Positions 1 to 8,600 of a stretch of DNA of 19,765 nt are shown piece by piece. Within the stretch, counting starts at the first letter, position 1. Each line of letters opens with the position of its first letter. Source of the stretch: UBA9653 sp014859835 (GTDB taxonomy: Archaea; Thermoplasmatota; Thermoplasmata; UBA10834); contig JACZKW010000048.1 of the NCBI GenBank assembly GCA_014859835.1, positions 1 to 19,765 on the forward strand. Reading direction: 5' to 3'. A program made the position numbers and the translations under genes. Below the pieces are notes generated by a model. The model was given only the letters and a program-made list of their open reading frames with translations. It was not told where the DNA came from and did not search any database.

Positions 1-70
1 CACGAACACCGAAATGCTCCCTGGGTCCATAAAGGGAGCGCAGAACACTGGCCCGAGCGTGGGGCATAGA

Positions 71-82
71 AAGTGTTATAGA
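71..82 (+). promoter_or_regulatory. TATA-like promoter of the tRNA-Val gene
   Basis: An AT-rich stretch with the core GTTATAGA lies about 30 bases before the first base of the tRNA. That is the usual archaeal spacing of a TATA box to the transcription start of a stable RNA with little or no leader. The assignment rests only on motif and position. Confidence 0.45.
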
Positions 83-110
83 ACCCCTTGCCTTATCTCG
101 CTCCCCACAA

Positions 111-211
111 GGGCCCATGGTCTAGCGGTTATGACACCTGCTTGACATCGCTTTTCCTCCGGGAAAGCGTCAAATTGCAGGTAATCACTGGTTCGAATCC
201 GGTTGGGCCCA
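111..211 (+). tRNA. tRNA-Val(GAC) with a 28-nt intron
   Basis: The gene folds into a full cloverleaf. The acceptor stem GGGCCCA (111-117) pairs with TGGGCCC (204-210), followed by discriminator A211. The D-stem GTC pairs with GAC, the anticodon stem CCTGC (137-141) pairs with GCAGG (177-181), the variable loop has 5 nt, and the T-stem ACTGG/CCGGT encloses TTCGAAT. With bases 148-175 removed, the anticodon loop is TTGACAT, giving anticodon GAC (valine) and a 73-nt mature tRNA. CCA is not encoded. The 3' end is also the probable integration site of an island, because its last 20 bases recur near 10013. Confidence 0.95.
148..175 (+). other. tRNA intron at position 37/38 with a bulge-helix-bulge
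   Basis: The pre-tRNA folds into the motif cut by archaeal tRNA-splicing endonuclease. A 4-bp central helix TTGA/TCAA (142-145 with 170-173) is flanked by 3-nt bulges CAT (146-148) and ATT (174-176). The anticodon stem lies on one side, and on the other a 9-bp intron hairpin (149-157 with 161-169, loop 158-160). Cutting between the second and third base of each bulge removes 148-175 and leaves a normal 7-nt anticodon loop. The cut sites follow the known endonuclease rule. Confidence 0.93.
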
Positions 212-213
212 CT
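192..213 (+). repeat. Attachment-site copy 1 (tRNA-Val 3' end)
   Basis: These 22 bases run from the T-loop through the acceptor stem plus two bases. They match 10013-10034 in the same orientation with one mismatch (T203 versus C10024). Tyrosine-recombinase elements commonly integrate into tRNA 3' ends and duplicate that end at the far junction. This copy is the one inside the intact tRNA. Confidence 0.7.
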
Positions 214-250
214 CCCCGTCTCGGCCAGACAATTATTCTCAGATTCCAAT

Positions 251-466
251 TCAATCGGATTTCTCCGTGATAGCTGGCTCGTATTCAAAGACGCGGTTGT
301 ATGCGTCATTGACACGTGCATATGCGAGGTCAGCCCGGGCGCGGCAATAGTACCGCTCCGTCGTCACTACCGATGCGTGCCTCATGCTTCGAGATACCTG
401 TTCAAGGGTTACGCCATTATCGAGGGCGATCTGACCGCCCGACGCCCTTCGCTGAAATGGCGGGAA
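251..466 (-). pseudogene. Tyrosine recombinase (integrase) C-terminal remnant 1
   Basis: A minus-strand open frame of 71 codons reads up to a stop at 251-253. It contains ALDNGVTLEQVSRSMRHAS followed by VVTTERYYCRAR. This is the end of a phage-type integrase: the helix before box III, the GH/RH histidine, and the nucleophile tyrosine in a TTERYY context. Upstream the frame is closed by a stop (467-469), and no N-terminal domain or first catalytic arginine is found. The HxLR motif is reduced to FQRR. It ends 38 bases past the tRNA and probably once drove integration there. It is clearly a broken copy. Confidence 0.72.
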
Positions 467-646
467 TCAGCGCCACGGCGTGCTCTATACTCTTCGATCT
501 AAGCATCCTCTCGCGATCAACGAAGAACTCAGAGGCCAGAGTATAACTTATATAGAGTGAATGCTGTCGACCGACGCGGCAACGCATCACTCGCGGCCAC
601 GATGGACTGTCTGGTATGACACACAATCCAGATCGGGGGAGTATAT
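467..646. other. Gap before the PKD gene, no convincing gene
   Basis: Beyond the integrase remnant this stretch holds a TATA-like box near 547 and the leader of the following gene. A minus-strand open frame across 417-626 shows no integrase or other family motif and is not called. Confidence 0.4.
547..555 (+). promoter_or_regulatory. TATA-like box upstream of the transporter locus
   Basis: CTTATATAG lies about 95 bases before the preferred GTG start of the PKD protein. Transcription would begin near 575, downstream of the ATG at 561, which argues against that ATG as the real start. Motif-only evidence. Confidence 0.4.
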
Positions 647-647
647 A

Positions 648-2657
648 GTGACGTCGATTCGTCGAACCTTGCCGATTGCTGCTAACTCAAGAATCATAGG
701 AGTCAGGCTGATTTCGATTATCGTGATCTCGTTGATGATGACCTGCGGTTTTATGGTTGCGGTCATTGATTTTGGGCATGTCTCGTCGCCTAGTGAAGGG
801 CTCACTGGCAGCATCGCGGCCACGACCATCGGCAGCTTCACAGCGACCCCCTCTACAGTCTATGTCGGGGATCCGGTGACGTTCACGGCGACGGCAAGCA
901 GCACTACCGGGTCACAGTTGACGTTCACATTCTTCTACGACGCTGTTGACATTCCGTATCCGACGAACAACACAGAAAGCCCGTACAGTACGCATACGAC
1001 TGGCAACCCTGGCACAGTCACAACTTCATTCACTTACACTCGCTTGGGGAACCTCACCACACCCGGGTTGACGTCATACTACATCGTCCGCCTCTTAGTG
1101 GGTGACGGGTCGAACACTGTCAGCTCGCTGAAGCAGATCAACGTCATCGAGAACACGGCTCCAACATTCGTTGACTCGCTTCCAACCTCTCTAACGCTAG
1201 ATCCCGACGAAGTCGCGGATTTCGACATCAACGTCTCCGACCCGGACGATGATCCGGTGACAGTGACATGGGACTTCGGAGATGGCGTCGTCGCCGTCGA
1301 CGAGACCGGCAATGCCCTCCTTGGCATAGCTGTAAGCCAGTCGCATGCGTGGAGCCCAGACATAGGGCCTGGAATGGGCCCCGTTTTCTACTACTCGATG
1401 GTCGTGACCCTGGAGGACCCTCACTCGAACACGGTGTCGGCGACGGTTGTGATTGGTATCAGACTGCCATACAATGGCCTACCGGTCATCTATTTTGATG
1501 CGTCATCGAACAATGTGGACCCCGACGTGGAGGATGAGGTGACGTTCTATGCGAGTGCCAAAGACCCTGAGGGGGAGGCGCTGACTTGGACGTTCGTAGT
1601 TAACAACAGCGTGGAGGACGTTGATGTCATTGTATCGCATACCGATGTTACCCCAGTCAACACGACGGTCTGGAACAATCTGACATATGCGTTCGGCAAT
1701 AATCCAGGAACGTACAATGTGAGGCTCTACGTCAGCGACGCCCTGATACCGTATCAAATTGCGCCGCATAATGTCACTAAACCCGAAACCGTGACCGTCA
1801 TAGGCAACGCTGTCCCTTCCGTCGTCGACCAGATAGCCATGTCGGACGAGAGCCCGACAATTGATACGGCTGTGACCTTCGTTATTGTGACATTCACGAT
1901 ACAGGCATACGATGGCGACGGTGACGTGCTGACCGTGGCCTGGGACATGGACGACGGTGTTCCGCGGACGAATTCCTCCGATGGAGGGTGGACCACATAC
2001 GAATTCAACCAGGACAGACTATTCAACACAACGGGATCGTTCAACATATCCGCTACGGTGACCGATGGGCTGGAAGGACATGATGTCACTAAGTACAGGC
2101 TCGTGAACGTGACCTCGAACAATTTGCCCCCAGTGGTCATCGAACTCAACTTCACGTACGAAACTGGTGACTTCGCCCTCGTCGGCGAGTCCGTCGAATT
2201 CACGCTTACGCTCTCCGATCCCGAGATGGATGTGCTCGAGATTGTCTGGGACTTCGGAGACAACACCTCCCAGGTCTACTTCAACCTGACCGAGTATGTC
2301 GACGACGTCGTGATGTGCAGGGTGAATCACACCTTCAACGAAGTCGGCGTACATAACCTGACAATCACATACACGGACAACCAGATTGGACTCCTGACAC
2401 ACCAGAAGGTCAAGTATGCCCAGGTGACGGTCGACGAGCTATACATCGAGGTCGTGGATGTATGGAGTTGGTGGGACTACACTTCTCTTGCGCTACTCCT
2501 GATCATCCCTATTGTGTTCATCCTGAACCTGTTACGCATTCGCGTCAATAGGAGGCGCTTCGAGGAGAAAGGAGGGCAGTCTTGGCAGGAGATGAAGCTC
2601 CGCGAGAGCGAGATGTCCGTCGAGGAAGAATCTGATTTCTACACCGAGGTGGACTGA
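648..2657 (+). CDS. Membrane-anchored PKD-domain surface protein
   Basis: The protein has 669 residues from the GTG at 648, which follows a GGGGGAG ribosome site at 635-641. The frame also opens at an ATG at 561, but that lies above the likely transcription start. A hydrophobic segment at about residues 17-39 acts as signal peptide or anchor. Roughly five PKD/immunoglobulin-like repeats follow, several with the PKD signature WDFGDG or WDFGDN after a DP-D-D turn. A transmembrane helix near residues 610-632 and a basic then acidic cytoplasmic tail end the protein. PKD repeats are typically extracellular beta-sandwich spacers or binding modules; no enzyme domain is seen. The stop is two bases before the permease start, so it is probably an operon partner of the transporter. 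A role as accessory or docking subunit is inference. Confidence 0.85.
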   Translation: MTSIRRTLPIAANSRIIGVRLISIIVISLMMTCGFMVAVIDFGHVSSPSEGLTGSIAATTIGSFTATPSTVYVGDPVTFTATASSTTGSQLTFTFFYDAVDIPYPTNNTESPYSTHTTGNPGTVTTSFTYTRLGNLTTPGLTSYYIVRLLVGDGSNTVSSLKQINVIENTAPTFVDSLPTSLTLDPDEVADFDINVSDPDDDPVTVTWDFGDGVVAVDETGNALLGIAVSQSHAWSPDIGPGMGPVFYYSMVVTLEDPHSNTVSATVVIGIRLPYNGLPVIYFDASSNNVDPDVEDEVTFYASAKDPEGEALTWTFVVNNSVEDVDVIVSHTDVTPVNTTVWNNLTYAFGNNPGTYNVRLYVSDALIPYQIAPHNVTKPETVTVIGNAVPSVVDQIAMSDESPTIDTAVTFVIVTFTIQAYDGDGDVLTVAWDMDDGVPRTNSSDGGWTTYEFNQDRLFNTTGSFNISATVTDGLEGHDVTKYRLVNVTSNNLPPVVIELNFTYETGDFALVGESVEFTLTLSDPEMDVLEIVWDFGDNTSQVYFNLTEYVDDVVMCRVNHTFNEVGVHNLTITYTDNQIGLLTHQKVKYAQVTVDELYIEVVDVWSWWDYTSLALLLIIPIVFILNLLRIRVNRRRFEEKGGQSWQEMKLRESEMSVEEESDFYTEVD

Positions 2658-2659
2658 AC

Positions 2660-3676
2660 TTGAAATCGCGATCCTTCAGATGGATGATGATGAGGAGGGC
2701 GATCAATGTCATCATCACGATCCTCGGAATAATGACTCTCAATTTCTTCCTCATACACATGATGCCTGGGGAACCAATCCTCAACATGGTCCCAAAGGAC
2801 CCCAAGTTCGATCAGTCCCTGAGGTGGGAACTCATTGACCAGTTCCATCTGAATGCGAGTGTGCCTGAGCAGTACTTGACCTACATGTACAACGCAATCA
2901 CTCTTAATTGGGGCACGTCGTATATGGCCAATGCCCGTCCTGTTTTAGATATAATAATGAACGATATGCGTTGGACGTTATTGCTGGTCGGCGCATCGAC
3001 GTTCTTCACAATTCTCATCGGGATCGGGATCGGTGCATATGCCGCCTACAGGCGGGGCGGGCCATTCGACCTGTTCTCATCCGCGATGTCCCTCTTCTTC
3101 TACGGAATGCCCGTGTTCTGGTTCGCGATAATGCTCCAGCTACTGTTCACTTCTCAACCGTTTGGCATGAGTTGGTGGCCACAGTTCCCGCCGAGCGGAT
3201 ACTTCGACAGAGATGCCTACGGTTCCGAGTTCCAATGGACTCTGCCGATTCTGCTCAGCGTGGCCAAATACCTTGTGGTACCCTCGATCACCCTTGCTTT
3301 AGCGACCGTTGCGGGCATATCCCTCGTCATGAGGAGTTCCTTGATTGACGTCATGACCGAGGATTACATCCTGACTGCTAGGGCGAAGGGGTGTTCAGAC
3401 TACCAGGTTCTGCGTAGGCACGCTCTCCCGAACGGCTTGCCCCCGATAATCGCGCTCATCGCGATGGATATCGCGTTCATCATAGGCGGCGCGTATCAGG
3501 TGGAGGTCATCTTCAACTATCCAGGGATAGGCTATCGGACGATCCAGGCCATCTACAACCTGGACTTCCCGATATTGCAGTTCATAATCGTCATTGGCGG
3601 AGTGGCCGTCGTCATAGCGAATTTCATCGGAGACATCGTGCTCCTGTACATCGATCCGAGGATCAAGATCTCCTAG
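2660..3676 (+). CDS. Peptide/nickel-type ABC transporter permease (DppB/OppB family)
   Basis: This 338-residue membrane protein is close to the usual DppB length. It begins at a TTG preceded by GAGGTGGA (2646-2653). The N-terminus has the family layout: a basic start, helix 1, then FFLIHMMPG. The EAA loop that contacts the ATPase is at about residues 230-258 (EDYILTARAKGCSDYQVLRRH), followed by ALPNG and a late VEVIFNYPGIG motif. The C-terminus ends in IDPRIK as in DppB. It would form half of the membrane channel for peptide import together with the following permease. The substrate class is inferred from family 5 solute-binding proteins. It starts two bases after the PKD gene and lies 12 bases before the second permease, so the three are probably cotranscribed. 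Confidence 0.93.
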   Translation: MKSRSFRWMMMRRAINVIITILGIMTLNFFLIHMMPGEPILNMVPKDPKFDQSLRWELIDQFHLNASVPEQYLTYMYNAITLNWGTSYMANARPVLDIIMNDMRWTLLLVGASTFFTILIGIGIGAYAAYRRGGPFDLFSSAMSLFFYGMPVFWFAIMLQLLFTSQPFGMSWWPQFPPSGYFDRDAYGSEFQWTLPILLSVAKYLVVPSITLALATVAGISLVMRSSLIDVMTEDYILTARAKGCSDYQVLRRHALPNGLPPIIALIAMDIAFIIGGAYQVEVIFNYPGIGYRTIQAIYNLDFPILQFIIVIGGVAVVIANFIGDIVLLYIDPRIKIS

Positions 3677-3688
3677 AGGTGGTGAAAA

Positions 3689-5260
3689 GTGTCTGCTAAG
3701 AATCCCAGCCCATCGACACGCAGGAAGGGCCACATTCTCAACGAAGTCCGCGCTGAGAAGCTACGCCTCCTCACCACCAGGACGCTCGATGTGATCAAGA
3801 TGGTGGTCAATAACCCCATGGGTCTGTCAGGCGTCTTGATATTGACTCTGTTTGGAATGTTGACCATTTTCGGTCCGGCGATCGCCCCGTATGATACGAG
3901 CAACCTCGGTCTCGGCAAATGGAGACTGCCGTCAGAATTCGCGACTGACCCACCTCCTTTATTCCAGTACTTGACCCTGCTCATTCCAGGTGTTGCCGGA
4001 CTCGTTGTTTCCACAATCGCCTTGATGGCCGCATTCATAAGGGTGAAGAGCTGGAAGCGACTGAACAAGTGGCTTCAGATAGCCGCCATAGCCGCGTCCT
4101 TCACCCTTGTTCTCTTGGTCAGCGTAGATTATCTAGGTTACATGGACATTGGTGGACCGTGGTGGCTGTACGTTCTCTCTGTCACCGGCATATCCGTTGC
4201 CATGTTGTCGCTGGGGACACGCAGGCGTGCGAACACAAATCGGAGGCGCGCACAGCTCGTGGGCATAGTCGGGTCTCTCCTTCCGTTGCTGATACTCGCA
4301 ATCCCAGCGGTCGTCGAACTCGGCAGTTCCGACCTTCCTCTGTTCTATCTCGGAGCCTACACAATCAGCGGATTCTCATATGCGATTGCGGGCGCGGGCT
4401 TCATGAAGGCATACAGAAAGCCTCCCTCCGTGGTGACCAGGTTAGTGGCCGAAGGCAAGATGCCCAAGACCTCGATGCCAACCAGGATTGTATCGTTGGC
4501 GAAGATGTTCTCCCTTATCGCTGCGTTGGCAGCCATAATTACCGGCTTGATGGCATACATGGCCGGGAACTGGACGACTCACTGGATGGGCACTGACACG
4601 TTCGGTGCGGACATCTTTAGCGAGCTGCTATATGGTGCGCGGACGTCAATGATTGTGGGGATATTCTCCGCGATCATCGCATCTGTGCTCGGCGCGTTAG
4701 TCGGCCTCTATTCGGGTTATGTCGGTGGCTGGGTCGACGAGATTATCATGAGGGCGAATGATGTCGTCTTGTCGATTCCGTGGCTCGTCCTGATGATTAT
4801 TGTCGCAGCCATGATTGGCAAGATCGACCTATTGGGCCTGATATTGATAATAGGGTTGACTGGATGGTCCCCGACGGCGAGGATGGTCAGGGCGCAGGTG
4901 ATGTCGATCAGAGAGAGGCAGTACATCGAACGCGCTCGCGCGATAGGCTCATCCGATCTCGGAATAATCCGAAGGCATGTGTTCCCGAACTCGTTCCCGC
5001 TGGTGTTCGCTAACACAATCCTCACAGTGGCGGTGTCGATTCTGTCGGAGGCGACCCTGAGCTTCTTGGGCATGCGCCCGATAGGTGTCGTGACCTGGGG
5101 CACGATGCTCTCCTACTCGTCCGATGCGAACGCCTTCTCGATAGGCCTGCACTGGTGGATCATCGCGCCTGGCCTCTGCATTGTGGCCGTCGTCCTGGGA
5201 TTCACGCTGCTGGGTTACGCTCTAGACGATATCCTTAACCCGAAGCTGCGGAAGCGCTGA
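3689..5260 (+). CDS. DppC/OppC-family permease with extra membrane domain
   Basis: This is the second channel subunit, starting at GTG 3689 after GAGGTGGTGA (3675-3684). At 523 residues it is far longer than the roughly 300 usual for DppC. The N-terminal helix and IAPYD (about 65-69) are normal. The family motif GTDTFGADIF, normally soon after, appears only at 301-310. It is followed by YGARTS, the EAA loop (RERQYIERARAIG, about 408-420) and FLGMRP, all as expected. Residues about 90-297 form an insertion with about six hydrophobic segments (92-115, 129-149, 158-176, 190-210, 217-240, 268-292). The frame is intact, so this is an architecture difference and not a frameshift. Its function is unknown; it might bind the PKD partner. 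Confidence 0.92.
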   Translation: MSAKNPSPSTRRKGHILNEVRAEKLRLLTTRTLDVIKMVVNNPMGLSGVLILTLFGMLTIFGPAIAPYDTSNLGLGKWRLPSEFATDPPPLFQYLTLLIPGVAGLVVSTIALMAAFIRVKSWKRLNKWLQIAAIAASFTLVLLVSVDYLGYMDIGGPWWLYVLSVTGISVAMLSLGTRRRANTNRRRAQLVGIVGSLLPLLILAIPAVVELGSSDLPLFYLGAYTISGFSYAIAGAGFMKAYRKPPSVVTRLVAEGKMPKTSMPTRIVSLAKMFSLIAALAAIITGLMAYMAGNWTTHWMGTDTFGADIFSELLYGARTSMIVGIFSAIIASVLGALVGLYSGYVGGWVDEIIMRANDVVLSIPWLVLMIIVAAMIGKIDLLGLILIIGLTGWSPTARMVRAQVMSIRERQYIERARAIGSSDLGIIRRHVFPNSFPLVFANTILTVAVSILSEATLSFLGMRPIGVVTWGTMLSYSSDANAFSIGLHWWIIAPGLCIVAVVLGFTLLGYALDDILNPKLRKR

Positions 5261-5633
5261 TAGCACATGGGTCAGATGTCGCCATACGGGTCCTCCAGCG
5301 CTGCGGGTGCGCATCATGGCTATGCGGAACCGCGCTTGCCGATACGACAGCCGTGATCTAGGAGGGAGCTATCAGGCGTGACTATCCACAGATACTGGTT
5401 GTCACAGAACAAAACGATATATAGCTTCGAGTGTCTAACCGCGTCTAACGTCCAGCAAAGAAAGCTGGTGTGTCGGGGGTAGGGGGGCACTGTAGGTCGA
5501 CGGTGTGAAGATGACATGCTTCATCCGGTATCCTTTCTGCATGTCAGATTCTCAGTCTCCATCTATGTCACCATCCTATCAACTGACCGCCGTGTTGCTG
5601 ACAGATACATTGTAGACATAGGGAGGAAGATTT
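5261..5633. other. 373-base gap between permease and binding-protein genes
   Basis: No supported gene is seen here. A 29-codon frame (5268-5357) starts eight bases after the permease stop but has no ribosome site or recognisable motif. A second tiny frame (5379-5483) follows an AGGAGGG stretch near 5360, also without resemblance to a family. The gap contains a TATA-like box near 5417 and the leader of the next gene. The ATPase genes that usually accompany such permeases are absent. Confidence 0.5.
5415..5424 (+). promoter_or_regulatory. TATA-like box for the binding-protein gene
   Basis: CGATATATAG preceded by AAAAC resembles an archaeal BRE plus TATA element. It would give a leader of about 190 bases ahead of the GTG at 5634. 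If real, the binding protein can be expressed separately from the permeases, in keeping with the usual need for excess binding protein. Motif-only evidence. Confidence 0.4.
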
Positions 5634-8600
5634 GTGGATGAGCGAGATAATAGGATGAGAGTCTCTAGAATCACGTTGTGCGTCGCTGTGATGTGCGCAG
5701 TCATGATGCTGGGTTTTCCGTCGTTCGTGAACGACGGGGAACCCCTAAGTGCCGTCGACAGCGTCGCTGCGCTGCCAGATGTGGACAGACTGTTCTCGAT
5801 TGGCACATCGGATATGACCGTTTCGACTTTGAACCCGTTCCAGTACACCATGTCCGACGAATACCTTGTGATATGGCTATGCATGAGCACGCTGCTGACA
5901 TACGACCTTGACCTGCAGCTGCAAGGGGATCTAGCAAAGTCGTGGGAAACTTCGGACGACGGCCTAACATGGACCTTCGAGATCGTAGACAATGCGTATT
6001 TCTGCGACCCGGCGGACCCGACCAATGAGGTATCTGAGCGCCTGGTCACTGTCGAAGACGTCATATACACATACTGGGCGGTACAGAATTTCAAGAGCAA
6101 CCTGCATTTCTACCTGCCAGGTGGATCGGCCGACGGCCCTGACGTTCCCCCTACGATTGCGAGCATGACCGCTGACGGGCAATTCAAGATGACGATCGTT
6201 CTGGACCACCCGTTTGCCCCGTTCATAGGCGCATTGTCGACGGTCCCGATCATACCGAAGTACTACTGGGAGGATCACGAGGGTGGATCAGGCGACCCAA
6301 CTGGGTGGACCCAGGCATTGCCTCTAGGCTCGGGTGCGTTCTACTACCCCCTGGATGGTCTGCCGACTGCCGGTGAGGCACCTTTGTATAGGAACCCAAG
6401 CTGGTTCCAGGAGAAGAACCGAGGTTGGCAGATACACGTCGATACGCTCAAGCTGAAAGACATGACCGACTCAAGCACGGCGTGGACGGAGTTGAAGCTC
6501 GGCAACATCGATTGCATGATGGGCGTCCAGCCAGCCGTCTATACCGGTGAGCTGGAGACCCTGACTGACGTAATAGGATTTGCGCAGAGCACAGGATTCG
6601 TCTACGAGTTCAACCTGAACCAGCTCACGGAGGAGAAGAGGGATGAGTTGGGATGGACCGGAGGGCCTGACGCCTACAACAACCCGATCCTGCTGGACCC
6701 GGTTGTAAAGGAAGCCATGGCCATGTGCATCGACAAGTATGCATTCATCGATGATGTCCTGGAGGGCCTCGGCACATATGCCGACTCGCTGATACCGGAT
6801 GTCAACCCATGGTACCACAGGTACGAGAATCCCGTGACCTTCGACACCGCTGCCGCCAGGCAGATGCTGATGGACGCTGGATGGAACATGGACGCTGCTG
6901 GTAACCCAGCGTCGCCCACAGAGACGCCACTGTACGGGTATTTCGAGGGCGAGCTCGAACCCCTGGATTTCAGGTTCGTGACGCTGAACGATCCCCCTGA
7001 GTGGCTGACCGGCGCCACGCTCATAAAAGACTGGTGCGCGGAGGCAGGCGTCCAGCTCAATCTGGAGCTCGTGAGTCCGAACCAGATGAACACGATCTGG
7101 TACTACGGCTCCTATGATACCTGGTTGTGGGACTGGATATTCACACCGCTCTCCGAACCCTCGACCGACATATTGTCAGTGCTCACCACTGACGAGATCG
7201 GGACCTGGAGCGACGTGTTCATGTCCGAGCCAGTCTTCGACGCGCTGTACAACGAGTCGGTCCGTGCGATGGACCCCGCTGCGAGGAGAGCAATACTCGA
7301 CGAGATGCAGGACTTTGCGTACGAGCATTACAGCCTCCAGTGCATTGCATACAGGAAGGAGTTGTACGCTGTCAGCACGCTCAATTGGAACAACTACGGC
7401 GACTGGGAGGACAAGTTCATGCTGATGCCGGACCAGGGGCTACCATACGTTTATATGATGATGTCCCCGAGCGGCCCAGCCGCTGATGACCATCCGAACC
7501 AGGCACCCGTGATAACCAGCCTCGATGCCGAGTTCGAGGGATATGTCGAAACTGCGATATCCTTCAGTGGCTCGGCGACCGACGGATCGACGCTACAGTA
7601 CCAGTGGTACTGGGGTGATGGGGAGACCTCTGGATGGCTCTCGTCCCCGTCCGCGACCCACACATATGATAGGGACGGGTACTACACAGTCTACTTCGCC
7701 GCGAGGGAATCCGACGATGATACGACTGCGGACTACTTCATCACTTGGGGTGTGACGACCGCTAAGGTGGTCGACGCGAGCAACACGGCCCCGCACGACC
7801 TCAGCATAGACTTCGACCCGTTGATGTTCGACATCGGGGATGTCGTGACGTTCACCGGCTCCGCGATCGACGATGAGGACGACGATCTCGATTATTCGTG
7901 GGCCTTCGGCGACATGTACTCAGCCAAAGGGCCGGTCGTGGAGCACCAGTACCAGGCATCTGGTTCGTACACGGTCACCTTGTCCGTCACTGACAACCGC
8001 GTCGGCACAGATCCGAGGCCAGTGACTACGAACGCACTCGCTATCGCCGGTGGGAACTCCCCGCCGACCATCGATGTGCCAGACTTCTCGGATGTCGCGA
8101 CGCACTTGTCATATGACTTTTCTGTGACGGCGTCTGACCCGAATGACGACCCGATCAGGTACACCTGGGATTGGGGTGACGGGACACAGACTGTGACCGA
8201 TACTGATTCTGTGTCGCACACTTACGACGTGCAGGGCTTCTACGACCTGACGGTATACGCGGACGACCAGACTGGCGTCGACGGGCACAACGTATCCGAC
8301 ACTGGGGCGGTGACCGTCATGTCCGAGGATAACACGGCGCCTGTGGTGGTCTCGTTCATTGCGAGTGACACGACCCCGTACACGGGCCAGGAGATCACCT
8401 TCACGGCCGTCGCAACTGATGCGGACTATGACTCCATGAGGCTCACGTTCGCCTTGGGAGACGGAACATACGCGGTGGAAGAGAGCGAACCAACTTCGCC
8501 AGACGAGGAGGTGTCGTTCACGGTGTCGCACACGTACGACACGGCTGGTACGGTGACGGCGTATGTGTATGTCTGGGACTACCAGGATAACACCAGTTCA

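Noticed and set aside
16..39. 7-bp inverted repeat GCTCCCT/AGGGAGC near the left edge
   Set aside because: Short, at the window edge, with no gene context to judge it as a terminator or operator.
1..75. Minus-strand open frame running off the left edge
   Set aside because: Too short to recognise and no clear ribosome site before its only ATG.
561..647. Upstream ATG of the PKD protein
   Set aside because: It lies above the predicted transcription start, lacks a ribosome site and would put a charged stretch ahead of the signal segment.
1754..2266. 170-codon minus-strand Ser/Thr/Val-rich frame
   Set aside because: Antisense to PKD repeats; composition is explained by the repeated coding strand.
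5268..5357. 29-codon frame just after the second permease
   Set aside because: No ribosome site and no family resemblance; could be a relic of a lost gene but that cannot be shown.
5379..5483. 34-codon frame after an AGGAGGG stretch
   Set aside because: Overlaps the likely promoter of the binding-protein gene and has no recognisable motif.
5474..5489. G-rich run as a possible G-quadruplex
   Set aside because: Only two long G-runs are present, not the four needed for a canonical quadruplex.
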